Origin: Balneolaceae bacterium
GTDB lineage: Bacteria; Bacteroidota; Rhodothermia; Balneolales; Balneolaceae
NCBI GenBank assembly: GCA_020832285.1
Contig: JAFIFB010000101.1
Location: 1-52,997, forward strand
DNA: 52,997 nucleotides
Direction: 5' to 3'
Shown: positions 1-7,954 of the stretch, piece by piece
Layout of the letters: every line of letters starts with the position of its first letter
How positions within the stretch are numbered: the stretch's first letter is position 1
Translations under genes and position numbers: made by a program
The notes under the pieces: model-generated
What the model saw: the letters and a program-made list of their open reading frames with translations, nothing else
Told to the model about the DNA's origin: nothing
The model's database searches: none

Positions 1-7
1 GAAAGCC

Positions 8-115
8 CCTCCTTGCGGCGTGCTTTTCGCCGGAGGGAGGGGTTGGGGTGGGTCCGCAATGATCGAAATTATGACTCTATATAAAAGTGGATTTCTGTCA
101 CTTCTGAAATAGTGT
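8..115. repeat. Left arm of inverted repeat flanking the M28 peptidase gene
   Basis: Two blocks here recur in reverse complement on the other side of the peptidase gene at about 2394-2500. One block spans the GCGGCGTGCTTTTCGCCGGA hairpin-like stretch near 14-33. The other spans GTCACTTCTGAAATAGTG near 96-113. The sequence between the blocks is less alike. The gene-side border is followed by a 42-base unit at 182-223 that is also found at 14884-14925. No transposase is associated, so these look like decayed dispersed repeats rather than an active mobile element. Confidence 0.6.
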
Positions 116-181
116 TGCCCCGCTTTTTGGGCAAGATTAGGGGCTCCCGGTGACAGTTTGTAAAAGAAAACTGAAACTGCA

Positions 182-223
182 ACGGTACACGATCAAATCC
201 ATGGAACACACCCCTCGCTAAAC
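182..223 (+). repeat. 42-bp dispersed repeat, copy 1
   Basis: A 42-base stretch ending in ACACACCCCTCGCTAAAC recurs in direct orientation at 14884-14925 with two differences by eye. Both copies lie between genes, close to other repeat blocks containing 'aaatagtgttg' and 'caaaattaggg'-like text, so they are probably parts of a larger eroded element. Confidence 0.65.
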
Positions 224-255
224 AGATACTCCTTCCTGAACCTATAAATCGTTTG

Positions 256-1884
256 TCAGTCATCCTTTCTTGGCAGTTTCTCATCCAGCATGGCTGTATG
301 GTACACAAATGCAGCTACAATGGTAGCAGTCCGTGCAAGGTCCTGTTCAACAAGGCGCTCGTAATAATCCATGTTGGAGTGATGAGTCATGGTGGAGTAT
401 TCAACCGGGTCCTGGATAAATTGAAAACCGGGCAGGCCCACTCTGTCGAAAGCCACATGATCGGTAGAACCGGTACTTTGATAGGTTACTGTGGTGGCAT
501 TCCACTCGCTAAACGGCTGAAGCCAGGTTCGGAATAGCAGCCTCAGCTCTTCATTTTCCTGCAAATAGATGCCACGAACCTGACCCGTGCCATTGTCTAT
601 GTTGTAGTAGGCCGAGAAATTTTCATAATCGGGTTTGATTTCCATGTTTTCGGTGGAACCCCAGGGCTGTTCTGTTTCGGCAAAATGGTCGGCAACGTAC
701 TCCCTTGATCCGATCAGCCCCTGCTCTTCACCGTCCCAAAGTGCAATCCGAATCGTTCGGCGCGGTTCGATATCAAGGGCTTTCAGAATTCGCATCACTT
801 CCATCATCACGGCGGAACCGGCAGCATTATCGGTAGCACCAGTGGCAGCGTGCCATGAATCGAGATGGGCACCGAGCATCACAATTTCATCTCCAAGTTC
901 GGGATCGGTTCCGGGAATTTCACCCACCACGTTGTAACCGTAGAGGTCATCGTCATAAAATTCGGTTTGCATCTCCAGTTCAATTTCAACAGAAATCTCT
1001 TTTTCAAGCAGCCGATAAATTCGCCCGTAATGTTCCCTCTTCAGTGAAATTTGTGTGACGATATCGGAAGTATCATCCACCTGATGAGGACGGACGGCTT
1101 CAGTCCAGGGTGTTCCCGGTGCATTCGGCATCAATGCTGAAGAAATGGCAATCTGTCCGTACCAACCGCGATATCCGTAATCGAGCAGGGCCAGGGGTTG
1201 TTCTTCCTGGAGAAAGGATAAAATTTCGTAGTTGAGGATTGCCCTTTCAATTGCTTCCTGACTGGGTCCGCCGGATGGGCTTTCCTCAATAGGAGCGGAT
1301 TCATTGGCAAGCTGAAGCAGGCGCTCGGCAGTAAGACGAGATGCGACTGGGTCCCACGAAGGCTCAGGTTCTTTCGGTAAATCAATCATCACGAATTTGT
1401 CGCTGATCTGCCCGCGATACTGCTCAAGGTCTTCGGCTGAATCGATCTGCATGAAAATGACTTCTCCTTTCACCGGCTCATCGTATCCGGGTGACCACGC
1501 TTTCGGGTAGGCAGTTATCGGAAAGTAGCTGTATGGAGTATTTGCATGCATAGCAAAGCGCTGAAGCTCCCAGCCCAGGCCAAACGGACCCCATTGATGC
1601 AGGTGTGCATTTTCCAGCCCAAGATCTTCATAGGCAGATTTTGTGTATTGATGGGCATTTCGCATCTGAGGTGAATTGGTGAGACGCGGCCCATAAACAT
1701 CTGTTAGCCAGCTTGCAAATTTCATTACGTTTGAGTTGTCGATCCCTTCCGATTTGATCTGTTCCACAATCTCCAGATCAACCGATGGAGAGTGGATGGA
1801 TTGAGCAACTGCAGGTTTGACTTGATGAAAGATGAATAGAAAAATGATAAACAGAGATGAAAAGAAAGGAACAATTCTTGGCAT
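256..1884 (-). CDS. Exported M28-family zinc metallopeptidase
   Basis: This 542-residue protein is probably a secreted aminopeptidase or carboxypeptidase of family M28 acting outside the inner membrane. Residues 1-28 form a signal peptide ending A-V-A-Q. A PA-like insert region (about 110-330) precedes the catalytic domain (about 325-530). The co-catalytic zinc ligands are recognisable in order: GAHLDS, then TDNAAG, then the catalytic DGEEQG, then NIDNGTG, then the late histidine in MTHHSNMDYYE. The length fits M28 members with a protease-associated domain. The start is supported by the signal peptide. It stands alone, with no gene close by on the same strand. Substrate specificity (for example glutamate carboxypeptidase-like) cannot be told from sequence alone. 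Confidence 0.9.
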   Translation of the reverse strand: MPRIVPFFSSLFIIFLFIFHQVKPAVAQSIHSPSVDLEIVEQIKSEGIDNSNVMKFASWLTDVYGPRLTNSPQMRNAHQYTKSAYEDLGLENAHLHQWGPFGLGWELQRFAMHANTPYSYFPITAYPKAWSPGYDEPVKGEVIFMQIDSAEDLEQYRGQISDKFVMIDLPKEPEPSWDPVASRLTAERLLQLANESAPIEESPSGGPSQEAIERAILNYEILSFLQEEQPLALLDYGYRGWYGQIAISSALMPNAPGTPWTEAVRPHQVDDTSDIVTQISLKREHYGRIYRLLEKEISVEIELEMQTEFYDDDLYGYNVVGEIPGTDPELGDEIVMLGAHLDSWHAATGATDNAAGSAVMMEVMRILKALDIEPRRTIRIALWDGEEQGLIGSREYVADHFAETEQPWGSTENMEIKPDYENFSAYYNIDNGTGQVRGIYLQENEELRLLFRTWLQPFSEWNATTVTYQSTGSTDHVAFDRVGLPGFQFIQDPVEYSTMTHHSNMDYYERLVEQDLARTATIVAAFVYHTAMLDEKLPRKDD

Positions 1885-2005
1885 GGATAGATTTTTTTAA
1901 ATGACGGTTTGATCGGGGGGTTGCAGAATATGGCAAGATTTTCTAAAAAATGGTAGTAGAGGATTCTGCATCTTTACTAATTTCAAAACTGCAAGAAAGA
2001 AGATA

Positions 2006-2082
2006 AGTCATCTGACAAGTTTTTCGAAAAGTCAGCAAATTCAGAAAAATGGGATAATCCAGGAACGACTCGTCTGATGACT
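2006..2082 (-). repeat. 77-bp element with inverted ends, copy A
   Basis: Read on the minus strand, this begins AGTCATCAGACGAGTCGTTC and ends with the imperfect complement, GTCAGATGACT. A second 77-bp copy lies at 11258-11334 in the opposite orientation with the same length and ends. The central 30 bases differ between copies while the ends are conserved, as expected of a MITE-like or structured intergenic repeat. No coding capacity. Confidence 0.7.
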
Positions 2083-2142
2083 CCCTTATTCCTTCTCTGA
2101 TGGTACGGCTGTAGTGTCGTATCAAGCTTTTAATATCGGGTG

Positions 2143-2209
2143 AGACCTGACAGGTTTTGTTCGATATTTCATATATAAGTAGCAAACTTTGTTGAAACCT
2201 GTCAAGTCT
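2143..2209 (+). repeat. 67-bp palindromic element, copy A
   Basis: The ends AGACCTGACAGGTTT and GAAACCTGTCAAGTCT are near-perfect inverted repeats. The copy at 14560-14626 has the same length and is in the opposite orientation. The flank TAGTGTCGTATCAA at 2114-2127 has relatives beside the other copies (TAGTATCGTGTCAA at 11228; complement near 14640), which shows that the repeat is wider than the palindrome. Confidence 0.7.
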
Positions 2210-2393
2210 TTATAGTTCCGTAAAATTTTCAGGGAGTAGAAAACCGAACGCTGTCAGGACCTGCCGGACGGTGACAGGTTCTCAGGTTCTATCCTGATTC
2301 ATCCACTGCCCACGATGTTATCATTTTGCTAAAATCTAAGCTTCAATCCACCCGTCAGTTTAAGCCCCCTAAATCTTACCAAAAATGCAGGGC

Positions 2394-2500
2394 ATCACTA
2401 TTTCAGAAGTGACAGAAGTACACTATCAAACCCACCCTTGCCAAAGGCATCCCGTTGGGGAAATCCCTCCCTCCGGCGAAAAGCACGCCGCAAGTTGAGT
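2394..2500. repeat. Right arm of inverted repeat flanking the M28 peptidase gene
   Basis: CACTATTTCAGAAGTGACAG near 2396-2415 and TCCGGCGAAAAGCACGCCGC near 2475-2494 are the reverse complements of blocks in the first 115 bases of the window. The segment between them carries the GCCAAAGGCATCCCG block that is also found at 28979. Confidence 0.6.
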
Positions 2501-2754
2501 GAGTTTCTAAACCCGACACTTCGGGTGAGGGACTTTTTTATTGAACAATTATCTTTGCTAAAGGTCACCCCTTCCCCCGAATGGTCGGGATTAGAAAAAC
2601 ACTAACTTGTGCCGTGCATTTGCGGCATAGGAGCCTGTCCGGCTGCCGACGGAAAGGGGCCGGGGGATGGGTCCGAGTGGATAGGGCTAAAACAATCTGT
2701 CAACTGTTGTACAGAGAACGGCGCGAACAAAGCCGAGAACCGGACACCGCGGGC

Positions 2755-4083
2755 CTAATAATTCGGTTGAATAATCGCTGCTTCAGAGGATACAACGGTG
2801 ATATAAATCAACGCGATGAAGATGAAAATGTTGATGCCGAGATTAATCCAGTTAATCACCGATTCGAGTTTATATTCGGTCTGTTTTTCGTAGTAATCGG
2901 CAAGCTGGCCCGAGTTTTCCTTGAGTGAACCCGATTCGGCTCCCAGCCGAAACCGGCTGAGTGCACTTTTTGGAAATACTTGCGTGGCTTCGAGTGATTC
3001 TATCAGCCCGGTTCCATCTTCAAGCATACTACGAATGGCTTCTTCCTTGATTTGATGTTCGATGTAGGTGTTACGGCACGCTTCTGCGGCAATGCGGATG
3101 ACCTCAATGTTTTGGCCCGAGCCGCTGTATAGTGTATGAAATACACGTGAAAAAATTTCGATACTGGTTTTATGCATCAGCTCGCCAATCAGCGGGATTC
3201 TGATGAGCAGTCGGTCGAGTATTAAACGGCCTTTTTTGTTTTTCCACATCATGGCCACGAGAACGACCGGTGCAACGTGTAAAATGGTGAGGATAACCCA
3301 GTGTGCCTGCAGCCAGTAGCTCCAGTTAAGTGCCTGGGCAGTGAGAGGAGGGAGCACAATGTCGAACTCTAAAAACATCTCGGCTGTTACGGGGAATACG
3401 TATCCAATAAAGAAAAGCAGTGTACCAATTACCGCCAGCACAGTAATGGAAGGCATAAAAAGGGAACGCCTCATATTCTTCTTGAAGTCGGCATCTCGCT
3501 CAATAAATTTTGCCGTGCTTTCGAACACTTGCGACATATTACCGCTCGTTGAGGCCACTCCCAGCATATAAGAGGCAAAACGCCCGAACACTTTTTCGTG
3601 TTTACCATATACTTCGGCTCCCTCTTTTCCATCACGAAGATCTTTCTGGATCTGACGGATAATCTCCTTCATCGATTTATTGGTGGTATCTTCGTAGAGG
3701 AGTGTAAGGATTTGATCATAGGGTAGTTTCTGGCGGAGAAGATCGGCCGACAGGCGGATAAAGGTGACCACTTCATCATTCGGCACCATGCCTTTAAAAT
3801 CGAACCACTTTTTCTTAACATATTCGACCTTGTAACCCATTTTACGGAGCGCGCGCTCCACCTCTTCGGGACTGTATGCCTCCTGCTCGCCCTCTACAGC
3901 CGTTCCGTTCTTTCGCACTTTGTAAAGAAAGGTCCGTTTTTCATCGATAGAGCGTACCTTTAATGAGCGGGTAGTTGCCAGTTTTTTAATCCGTTCGCCT
4001 GCTACTTTTTTGCTGGGCGCTTCGAATTCGCGCTGGAGCAATTTGCCGTTGGAAGTAATCGCTTGAAATCGAAAGTTTGGCAT
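2755..4083 (-). CDS. Type II secretion / type IV pilus inner-membrane platform protein (GspF/PilC family)
   Basis: This 442-residue polytopic protein has two T2SF domains, the usual architecture of the platform protein that couples the assembly ATPase to pilin extrusion. I place the start at the ATG beginning MPNFRFQAIT. It has GAAAGGA about 11 bases upstream and gives the usual GspF N-terminus. The frame stays open to an upstream ATG at 4146, but that start lies inside a perfect hairpin and has no ribosome site. Hydrophobic segments sit near residues 205-230, 250-275 and 405-430. The first T2SF half spans about 75-205 and the second about 300-420. The prepilin-like gene at 4284-4736 lies upstream on the same strand, separated by two hairpins. 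No GspE/PilB, GspD or peptidase is in the window, so this is a satellite locus. Confidence 0.88.
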   Translation of the reverse strand: MPNFRFQAITSNGKLLQREFEAPSKKVAGERIKKLATTRSLKVRSIDEKRTFLYKVRKNGTAVEGEQEAYSPEEVERALRKMGYKVEYVKKKWFDFKGMVPNDEVVTFIRLSADLLRQKLPYDQILTLLYEDTTNKSMKEIIRQIQKDLRDGKEGAEVYGKHEKVFGRFASYMLGVASTSGNMSQVFESTAKFIERDADFKKNMRRSLFMPSITVLAVIGTLLFFIGYVFPVTAEMFLEFDIVLPPLTAQALNWSYWLQAHWVILTILHVAPVVLVAMMWKNKKGRLILDRLLIRIPLIGELMHKTSIEIFSRVFHTLYSGSGQNIEVIRIAAEACRNTYIEHQIKEEAIRSMLEDGTGLIESLEATQVFPKSALSRFRLGAESGSLKENSGQLADYYEKQTEYKLESVINWINLGINIFIFIALIYITVVSSEAAIIQPNY

Positions 4084-4134
4084 ATCCTTTGTGATCCTTT
4101 CAGTTACAGGGAAAGATATATAAATAGCAGTGTG

Positions 4135-4180
4135 AGCTTTTTTCATGATCTGATATGATTAACAGATCATGAAAAAAGCT
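4135..4180. promoter_or_regulatory. Perfect 18-bp inverted repeat between prepilin and platform genes
   Basis: AGCTTTTTTCATGATCTG at 4135-4152 is exactly complementary to 4163-4180, with a 10-base loop. It lies in the leader of the GspF/PilC-like gene and encloses a competing upstream ATG (4144-4146). Depending on the strand and register it could be an operator dyad, an mRNA processing hairpin or a translation-controlling stem. It has A/T runs on both sides of the stem and could also help termination. Confidence 0.6.
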
Positions 4181-4206
4181 TGTTACTTTAAGATCAATTT
4201 GAAATA

Positions 4207-4231
4207 AAGACAGGGCATAAGGCCCTGTCTT
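4207..4231 (-). terminator. Intrinsic terminator or attenuator after the prepilin gene
   Basis: AAGACAGGGC and GCCCTGTCTT form a perfect 10-bp stem with a 5-base loop, followed on the minus strand by TATTTC. It lies about 50 bases after the stop of the prepilin-like gene and before the platform gene, so it probably lowers readthrough and keeps pilin mRNA more abundant than platform mRNA. The U-tract is short, so partial termination is more likely than full. Confidence 0.6.
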
Positions 4232-4283
4232 GAAATTATTGGATTAGAATTGAATAAGATAAAACTATAAAAATATAATTTTA

Positions 4284-4736
4284 TTAATCTTCAGTGCTTT
4301 CACCAGTTTGACCATCAACTGTGACTTGCCAATTTCCTTGTTCCGTTCTTGTTACCTGTAAAACAATATCAGGATCACCGCTCGATGGTGCTCCGGTAAT
4401 TTGAAGTCCATCACCGTCATTTATAACTGCTACAGTGTATGTGCCATTTTGATTTGTAAGGGGAGATGTACCATCCCAAGCAGAATCATGCGGAATATTT
4501 AGTCTTTGTAGCAATTGATCAGGACTGAAATTTCCAAAATCTCTATTAGCTCCATCCATCAAAGTTGGACGAGCCCATATGGCTTGTGCTTGAACACCTG
4601 CTCCCATCAAGTCCTGACGAACGGCATCACGGTTGGCCTGGTCAGATGCCTGGCCGAAGATATTAATAGCAACCACTGTGGCGATTCCCACAATGATGGT
4701 TACCAGAATTACGAGTAAGAGTTGTTGTTGACCCAT
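4284..4736 (-). CDS. Prepilin-like protein with MG-QQQLLL leader
   Basis: This 150-residue protein starts MGQQQLLLVILVTIIVG, a two-residue leader followed by one hydrophobic helix (about residues 6-27). A polar C-terminal domain has alternating beta-like segments and an acidic tail. A very short leader ending in glycine resembles type IV prepilin-like substrates. However, the residue after glycine is glutamine rather than phenylalanine or methionine, and the usual Glu5 is missing. AAGGTG lies 7 bases before the ATG and supports the start. The neighbouring GspF/PilC gene supports a pilus or pseudopilus role, and the terminator hairpin behind this gene fits a highly expressed subunit. It could instead be a membrane-anchored protein of unknown role. 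Confidence 0.65.
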   Translation of the reverse strand: MGQQQLLLVILVTIIVGIATVVAINIFGQASDQANRDAVRQDLMGAGVQAQAIWARPTLMDGANRDFGNFSPDQLLQRLNIPHDSAWDGTSPLTNQNGTYTVAVINDGDGLQITGAPSSGDPDIVLQVTRTEQGNWQVTVDGQTGESTED

Positions 4737-5292
4737 TTTAGTTCACCTTTGTTGTTTGTTATAGTTTGGTTGATTTGAGCTTTTCTTAGTTTAAGAAGTT
4801 TGACAGTATGGCTTACCATTCTGATAACAGTAGAGTTTTTTCACTAATTACCCTTTGTTGTACACCTTATTTTAATAGTGAGATAGTTTGCCAACATATC
4901 TTGATAGATAATATATTAAGTTTTTTTAATCTTTCAAATAAATATTAGAATATTTTAATAAATATCTTTTTACAATCGTATGATAGGCTATCAAAGTATC
5001 AAAAAATAGCAGGTTATTCCTGATACGCAATATAAAATATCAGTAAAAATACTGATGTGAACTACCCGTCAGTTCAAGCGCAAAGAGCGTAGCAAATATA
5101 GTCGAGAACTCGTTTTTGGTGGAAAAAATTTAATTTCGAATTTCCCTCTTCACCAACCAGCTTTCGCACTGACTTCAATCAACAATATTAATTATTTTTT
5201 CTGAAATCCAATACGCCAAAGATTTATCTGGTTTTTTATGGATTGTTTCATAAGATCCGAATGCTTTAATTTTTGGTAATAAATCAACGGAC
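4737..5292. other. AT-rich intergenic region
   Basis: This 556-base gap is very AT-rich at 4830-5060 and probably holds promoters for the divergent flanking genes. At 5178-5290 the minus strand has a protein-like open stretch (LLPKIKAFGSYETIHKK and onward to a stop) that runs into the start of the next gene. It may be the tail of a lost gene, but I do not recognise the family. No repeat of the other families was seen. Confidence 0.4.
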
Positions 5293-6126
5293 ATGAACGA
5301 TACTTTGGTCAACCGGATTTTTAACAAGCTCTCTTTGGTGTTGCTATTATTTTCCACAGCTTATATTTCTATAATACTAATTATTTCGTGGCTGGTGGAT
5401 ATCCAACAGGTGTATATATATGGAATAACCGAATGGACAGAGCAGTTTCCGGCTCCAATTTTCTGGCTCCACATTTTTAGGGAGGCATCGCTTACGGAAT
5501 ATTTTCAATGGTTGTTTCTCGGTATTTCGGTTATGGTCAGTGCCTGCTGCTGGTGGATGCATGACCGGAATTCCAGTGCAGTTTCCTGGGGCTGGGCCCT
5601 GCTCACGATCGGTGTACTAATTATGGTTCTAGAAGACAGTATTAACCTGCGCCATAAACTCTCATATTTCCTGTCTGAACATTTCTATAATGGGGTCGTC
5701 GGAACATATGAATGGAATAAAAGTTCCTTTAGAAGCATTATCGAAGTCTTTTTTTATGCTATTCTTGGTGGAGTTATGACAGCCGCTTTGTACCTTCTAT
5801 GGTTTTCTGATGTTTTGCCTTCAAAGGGTAAGTACTACCTCATTAGCGGATATATTATTTATGGAATTGCTGCAGCAGCATCTGCAACCAGGAATATTGG
5901 AGACTGGTATGCTAAAACAGGCGGGCATATTCTGGATACTATCATTGGGGAAAGAAATCTCGATTGGTCAGGTGAAAGCGTAGTATTTTTTCGTGATCCG
6001 CTTGGTTTCTGGTTTATGGATCATGTAGTTGAAGAGTCTCTCGAACTTCTCGGTGCAACTCTGCTACTTGGAGCACTGGTTATTCTTATTTCATTTCAAC
6101 GTCCACTCCATGAATCGGCCCACTGA
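5293..6126 (+). CDS. Multi-pass membrane protein of unknown function
   Basis: I do not recognise this 277-residue protein. It has about six hydrophobic segments, near residues 13-35, 66-86, 95-112, 150-172, 180-197 and 253-270. Short polar loops carry conserved-looking charged motifs (EDSINLRHK near 115, HVVEESLELLGA near 243). The acid residues inside or beside helices could bind ions or lipid headgroups. The N-terminus MNDTLVNRIFNKLSLVLLLF looks like a signal anchor. There is no partner gene: the upstream gene is on the other strand and a repeat array follows. Base composition resembles the surrounding chromosome. Confidence 0.55.
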   Translation: MNDTLVNRIFNKLSLVLLLFSTAYISIILIISWLVDIQQVYIYGITEWTEQFPAPIFWLHIFREASLTEYFQWLFLGISVMVSACCWWMHDRNSSAVSWGWALLTIGVLIMVLEDSINLRHKLSYFLSEHFYNGVVGTYEWNKSSFRSIIEVFFYAILGGVMTAALYLLWFSDVLPSKGKYYLISGYIIYGIAAAASATRNIGDWYAKTGGHILDTIIGERNLDWSGESVVFFRDPLGFWFMDHVVEESLELLGATLLLGALVILISFQRPLHESAH

Positions 6127-6181
6127 TCCCTTCCACTTTTTTTCTTGATGATTTGAGAAAGGAAAATAACTGCTTACAAAT

Positions 6182-6931
6182 ACAACGGGTCGCTGACCCG
6201 TTACTCATGGGCCTTGCAAACCACGGCGCTGGATGAAAGTAATGAGCAGCTTAGGTTAGATTCTTTAGAACGCTTGGTTGTTGAGCTTAACTCCCGAGTG
6301 CCGGACAAGCTGTCCGGCGTACAACGGGCAGCTTGCCCGTTACTCAGAAACCACTGCAAACCACGGAGCTGGATGAGAGGAAAGAACGCAGGTTCGAATC
6401 TTTAGAACACTTGGTTGTTGAGCTTAGTTTCCGAGTGCCGGGCAGGCTGCCCGGCGTACAACTCGCTGACCCGATAACTCGGAACCTTTCAAATATCCAT
6501 ACGAACTATTACTTCCAGAATTTTTAGCTGGACCTTCGATCATTTGGTTTTCAAAAGATCCCAAGCCTTCCGGTTCGGCGAACCGGGCTACATATCCCCG
6601 TACAACGGGTCGCTGACCCGTTACTCATAAGCCATACAAACCCCGGATCTGGATGAGAGGAAAGAACGTAGGTTCGAATCTTTAGAACGCTTGGTTGTTG
6701 AGCTTAGTTTCCGAGTGCCGGGCAGGCTGCCCGGCGTACAACTCGCTGACCCGATAACTCAGAACGTTGCAAATATCTAATCGAACTATTACTTCCAGAA
6801 TTTTTAGCTAAGACCTTCGATCATTAGGTTTTTAAAAGATCCCGATCCTTCCGGTTCAGCGAACCGGGCTACATGTTCCCGTACAACGGGCAGCTTGCCC
6901 GTTACTCAGAAACCACGCAAACCCCGGAGCT
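6182..6931. repeat. REP-like composite palindrome array, left part
   Basis: Three kinds of hairpin alternate with two kinds of spacer. Hairpin alpha is a 19-mer such as AACGGGTCGCTGACCCGTT (6184-6202, 6323-6341, 6885-6903, one more near 6604). Shortened copies near 6458 and 6738 have lost GGG from the left arm. Hairpin beta is GCCGGACAAGCTGTCCGGC or a variant (6300-6318, 6437-6455, 6717-6735). Hairpin gamma is CCGGTTCGGCGAACCGG (6570-6586, 6851-6867). Spacers are a ~55-base unit starting GGATGAGAGGAAAGAACG and a ~65-base unit holding ACTTCCAGAATTTTTAGCT. The segments 6371-6650 and 6651-6930 are tandem copies with a 280-base period. On the minus strand the stems are preceded by GTAG or GTAA, as in classic REP sequences. 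The array stops abruptly at about 6931, just before the hepT/mntA block. Confidence 0.85.
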
Positions 6932-7124
6932 TAATTATAAAAATGAACTTAGTTTATTATTCATAGTAAACTTGTTTGCTGTATCTGACCTTTATGAGGG
7001 TAGGATAGGACATAAGCGGGACGATTGTACGACAAAGGCCATAAAGTTTGGTTTATTTTGCAGGGCATGGATTCATTTATTATTCTAATATAGCAACGAA
7101 CGAAATGTAAGAATTCTATAAAAA

Positions 7125-7538
7125 ATGGCTAAAAAAGAGTTCAGATGGAAACAGAGGAGTGAAAATTATGAAAAAGCATTTCTTCGTCTGAAGGAGGCGA
7201 TTGAAATGGACGATTTGAACGAGCTGGAAAGAAATGGCCTGATTCAACGTTTTGAATTTAAGATTGATCTTGCATGGAAAGTGATGAAAGATTTTTTAGA
7301 GTATAAAGGTTTTGATTTCAAGCCTTCTCCGAAAGATACATTTCGCCTTGCTCAGCAAAGTGAATTTATTGATTATGCACAGGAACTCATAGACGGGCTG
7401 GATATGCGGAATGAACTGTCTCACGACTATAGTGGAGATAAGTTTGAATCTTGTGAAAAACAACTAAGAAAAGAGACTTTTCCTGCCCTTCAGAAGCTTT
7501 ATCAATTCTATGTAGCAGAAGCAAAAAAGAGTGTCTGA
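7125..7538 (+). CDS. hepT: HepT-like HEPN toxin (HI0074 family)
   Basis: This 137-residue all-helical HEPN protein pairs with the next gene, a minimal nucleotidyltransferase. HEPN toxins of this kind are RNases, and the catalytic RX4H motif is present as R95-N-E-L-S-H100 followed by Y102. The TIGR01987/HI0074-type features (W51-K-V-M-K and the long first helix) fit the 'nucleotidyltransferase substrate-binding' branch. In characterised HepT/MntA pairs the antitoxin adds AMP to a tyrosine near RX4H, and Y102 is the natural candidate. The coding region overlaps mntA by 8 bases, so the two are translationally coupled. It sits in a gap of the REP-like array, which suggests insertion as a unit. 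Confidence 0.88.
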   Translation: MAKKEFRWKQRSENYEKAFLRLKEAIEMDDLNELERNGLIQRFEFKIDLAWKVMKDFLEYKGFDFKPSPKDTFRLAQQSEFIDYAQELIDGLDMRNELSHDYSGDKFESCEKQLRKETFPALQKLYQFYVAEAKKSV

Positions 7539-7884
7539 TTCTATGAACCATAAAAACAGAAATCGATTTGGCCTGACTGACAGAGATATGAGAACCATTC
7601 AGGCAATATTTCAAACCTATCCAGCTGTTGAGTCAGTCCATATTTTTGGCAGCCGTGCAAAGGGGAATCACCGGATTGGGAGTGATCTGGATTTGGCTAT
7701 CATGAACAAGGGAGTTTCTTCAAAACAGATTGCATCAATTCGTGGAGATTTTGAGCAAAGCAGCCTGCCTTATAATGTTGATCTTGTAGATTTTAACCGA
7801 ATTGATAAAAAGGAATTTACCGATCATATCAAAAGGGTAGGAGTCCCATTTTTTAAACAAAACCGGGAAATTCCGACAGTTTAA
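7531..7884 (+). CDS. mntA: MntA-like minimal nucleotidyltransferase antitoxin
   Basis: This protein of 117 residues from GTG (113 from the in-frame ATG at 7543) is a MNT-type nucleotidyltransferase. The active-site pattern GSX10DXD is intact: G40-S41, then D52 and D54 in SDLDLAI, with a third carboxylate likely D84 in NVDLVDF. In related pairs it neutralises HepT by AMPylation. The GTG start overlaps the hepT stop region and gives 8 bases of overlap. The ATG 12 bases later, just past the hepT stop, is equally possible and would remove the overlap. Nothing in the active site looks broken, so the module is probably functional. Confidence 0.88.
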   Translation: MSDSMNHKNRNRFGLTDRDMRTIQAIFQTYPAVESVHIFGSRAKGNHRIGSDLDLAIMNKGVSSKQIASIRGDFEQSSLPYNVDLVDFNRIDKKEFTDHIKRVGVPFFKQNREIPTV

Positions 7885-7954
7885 AATAGATAATAAGCTA
7901 TTAGCATTTTCACAGAAGGAAAAACAGGACAACTACATTATCAGGGTTTCCCGC

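Larger units (their letters stand above)
1885..2754. other. Repeat-rich intergenic region
   Basis: This 870-base gap holds no convincing gene. It contains a 77-bp element (2006-2082), a 67-bp palindrome (2143-2209) and the right arm of the inverted repeat around the M28 gene (about 2394-2500). The part at 2439-2462, GCCAAAGGCATCCCG followed by a G-rich tail, recurs at 28979-29002. The short open frames here translate the repeats and look non-coding. Nothing was recognised at 2510-2754. Confidence 0.6.

Noticed and set aside
4084-4146. Upstream start for the GspF/PilC gene at 4146
   Set aside because: It lies inside the perfect hairpin, has no ribosome site and adds an unusual N-terminus compared with the family.
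6380-6410. GGTTCGAATC inside the array spacer looks like a tRNA T-loop
   Set aside because: The flanking bases do not form the five-pair T stem, and no acceptor, D or anticodon arms are present. It recurs only as part of the spacer.
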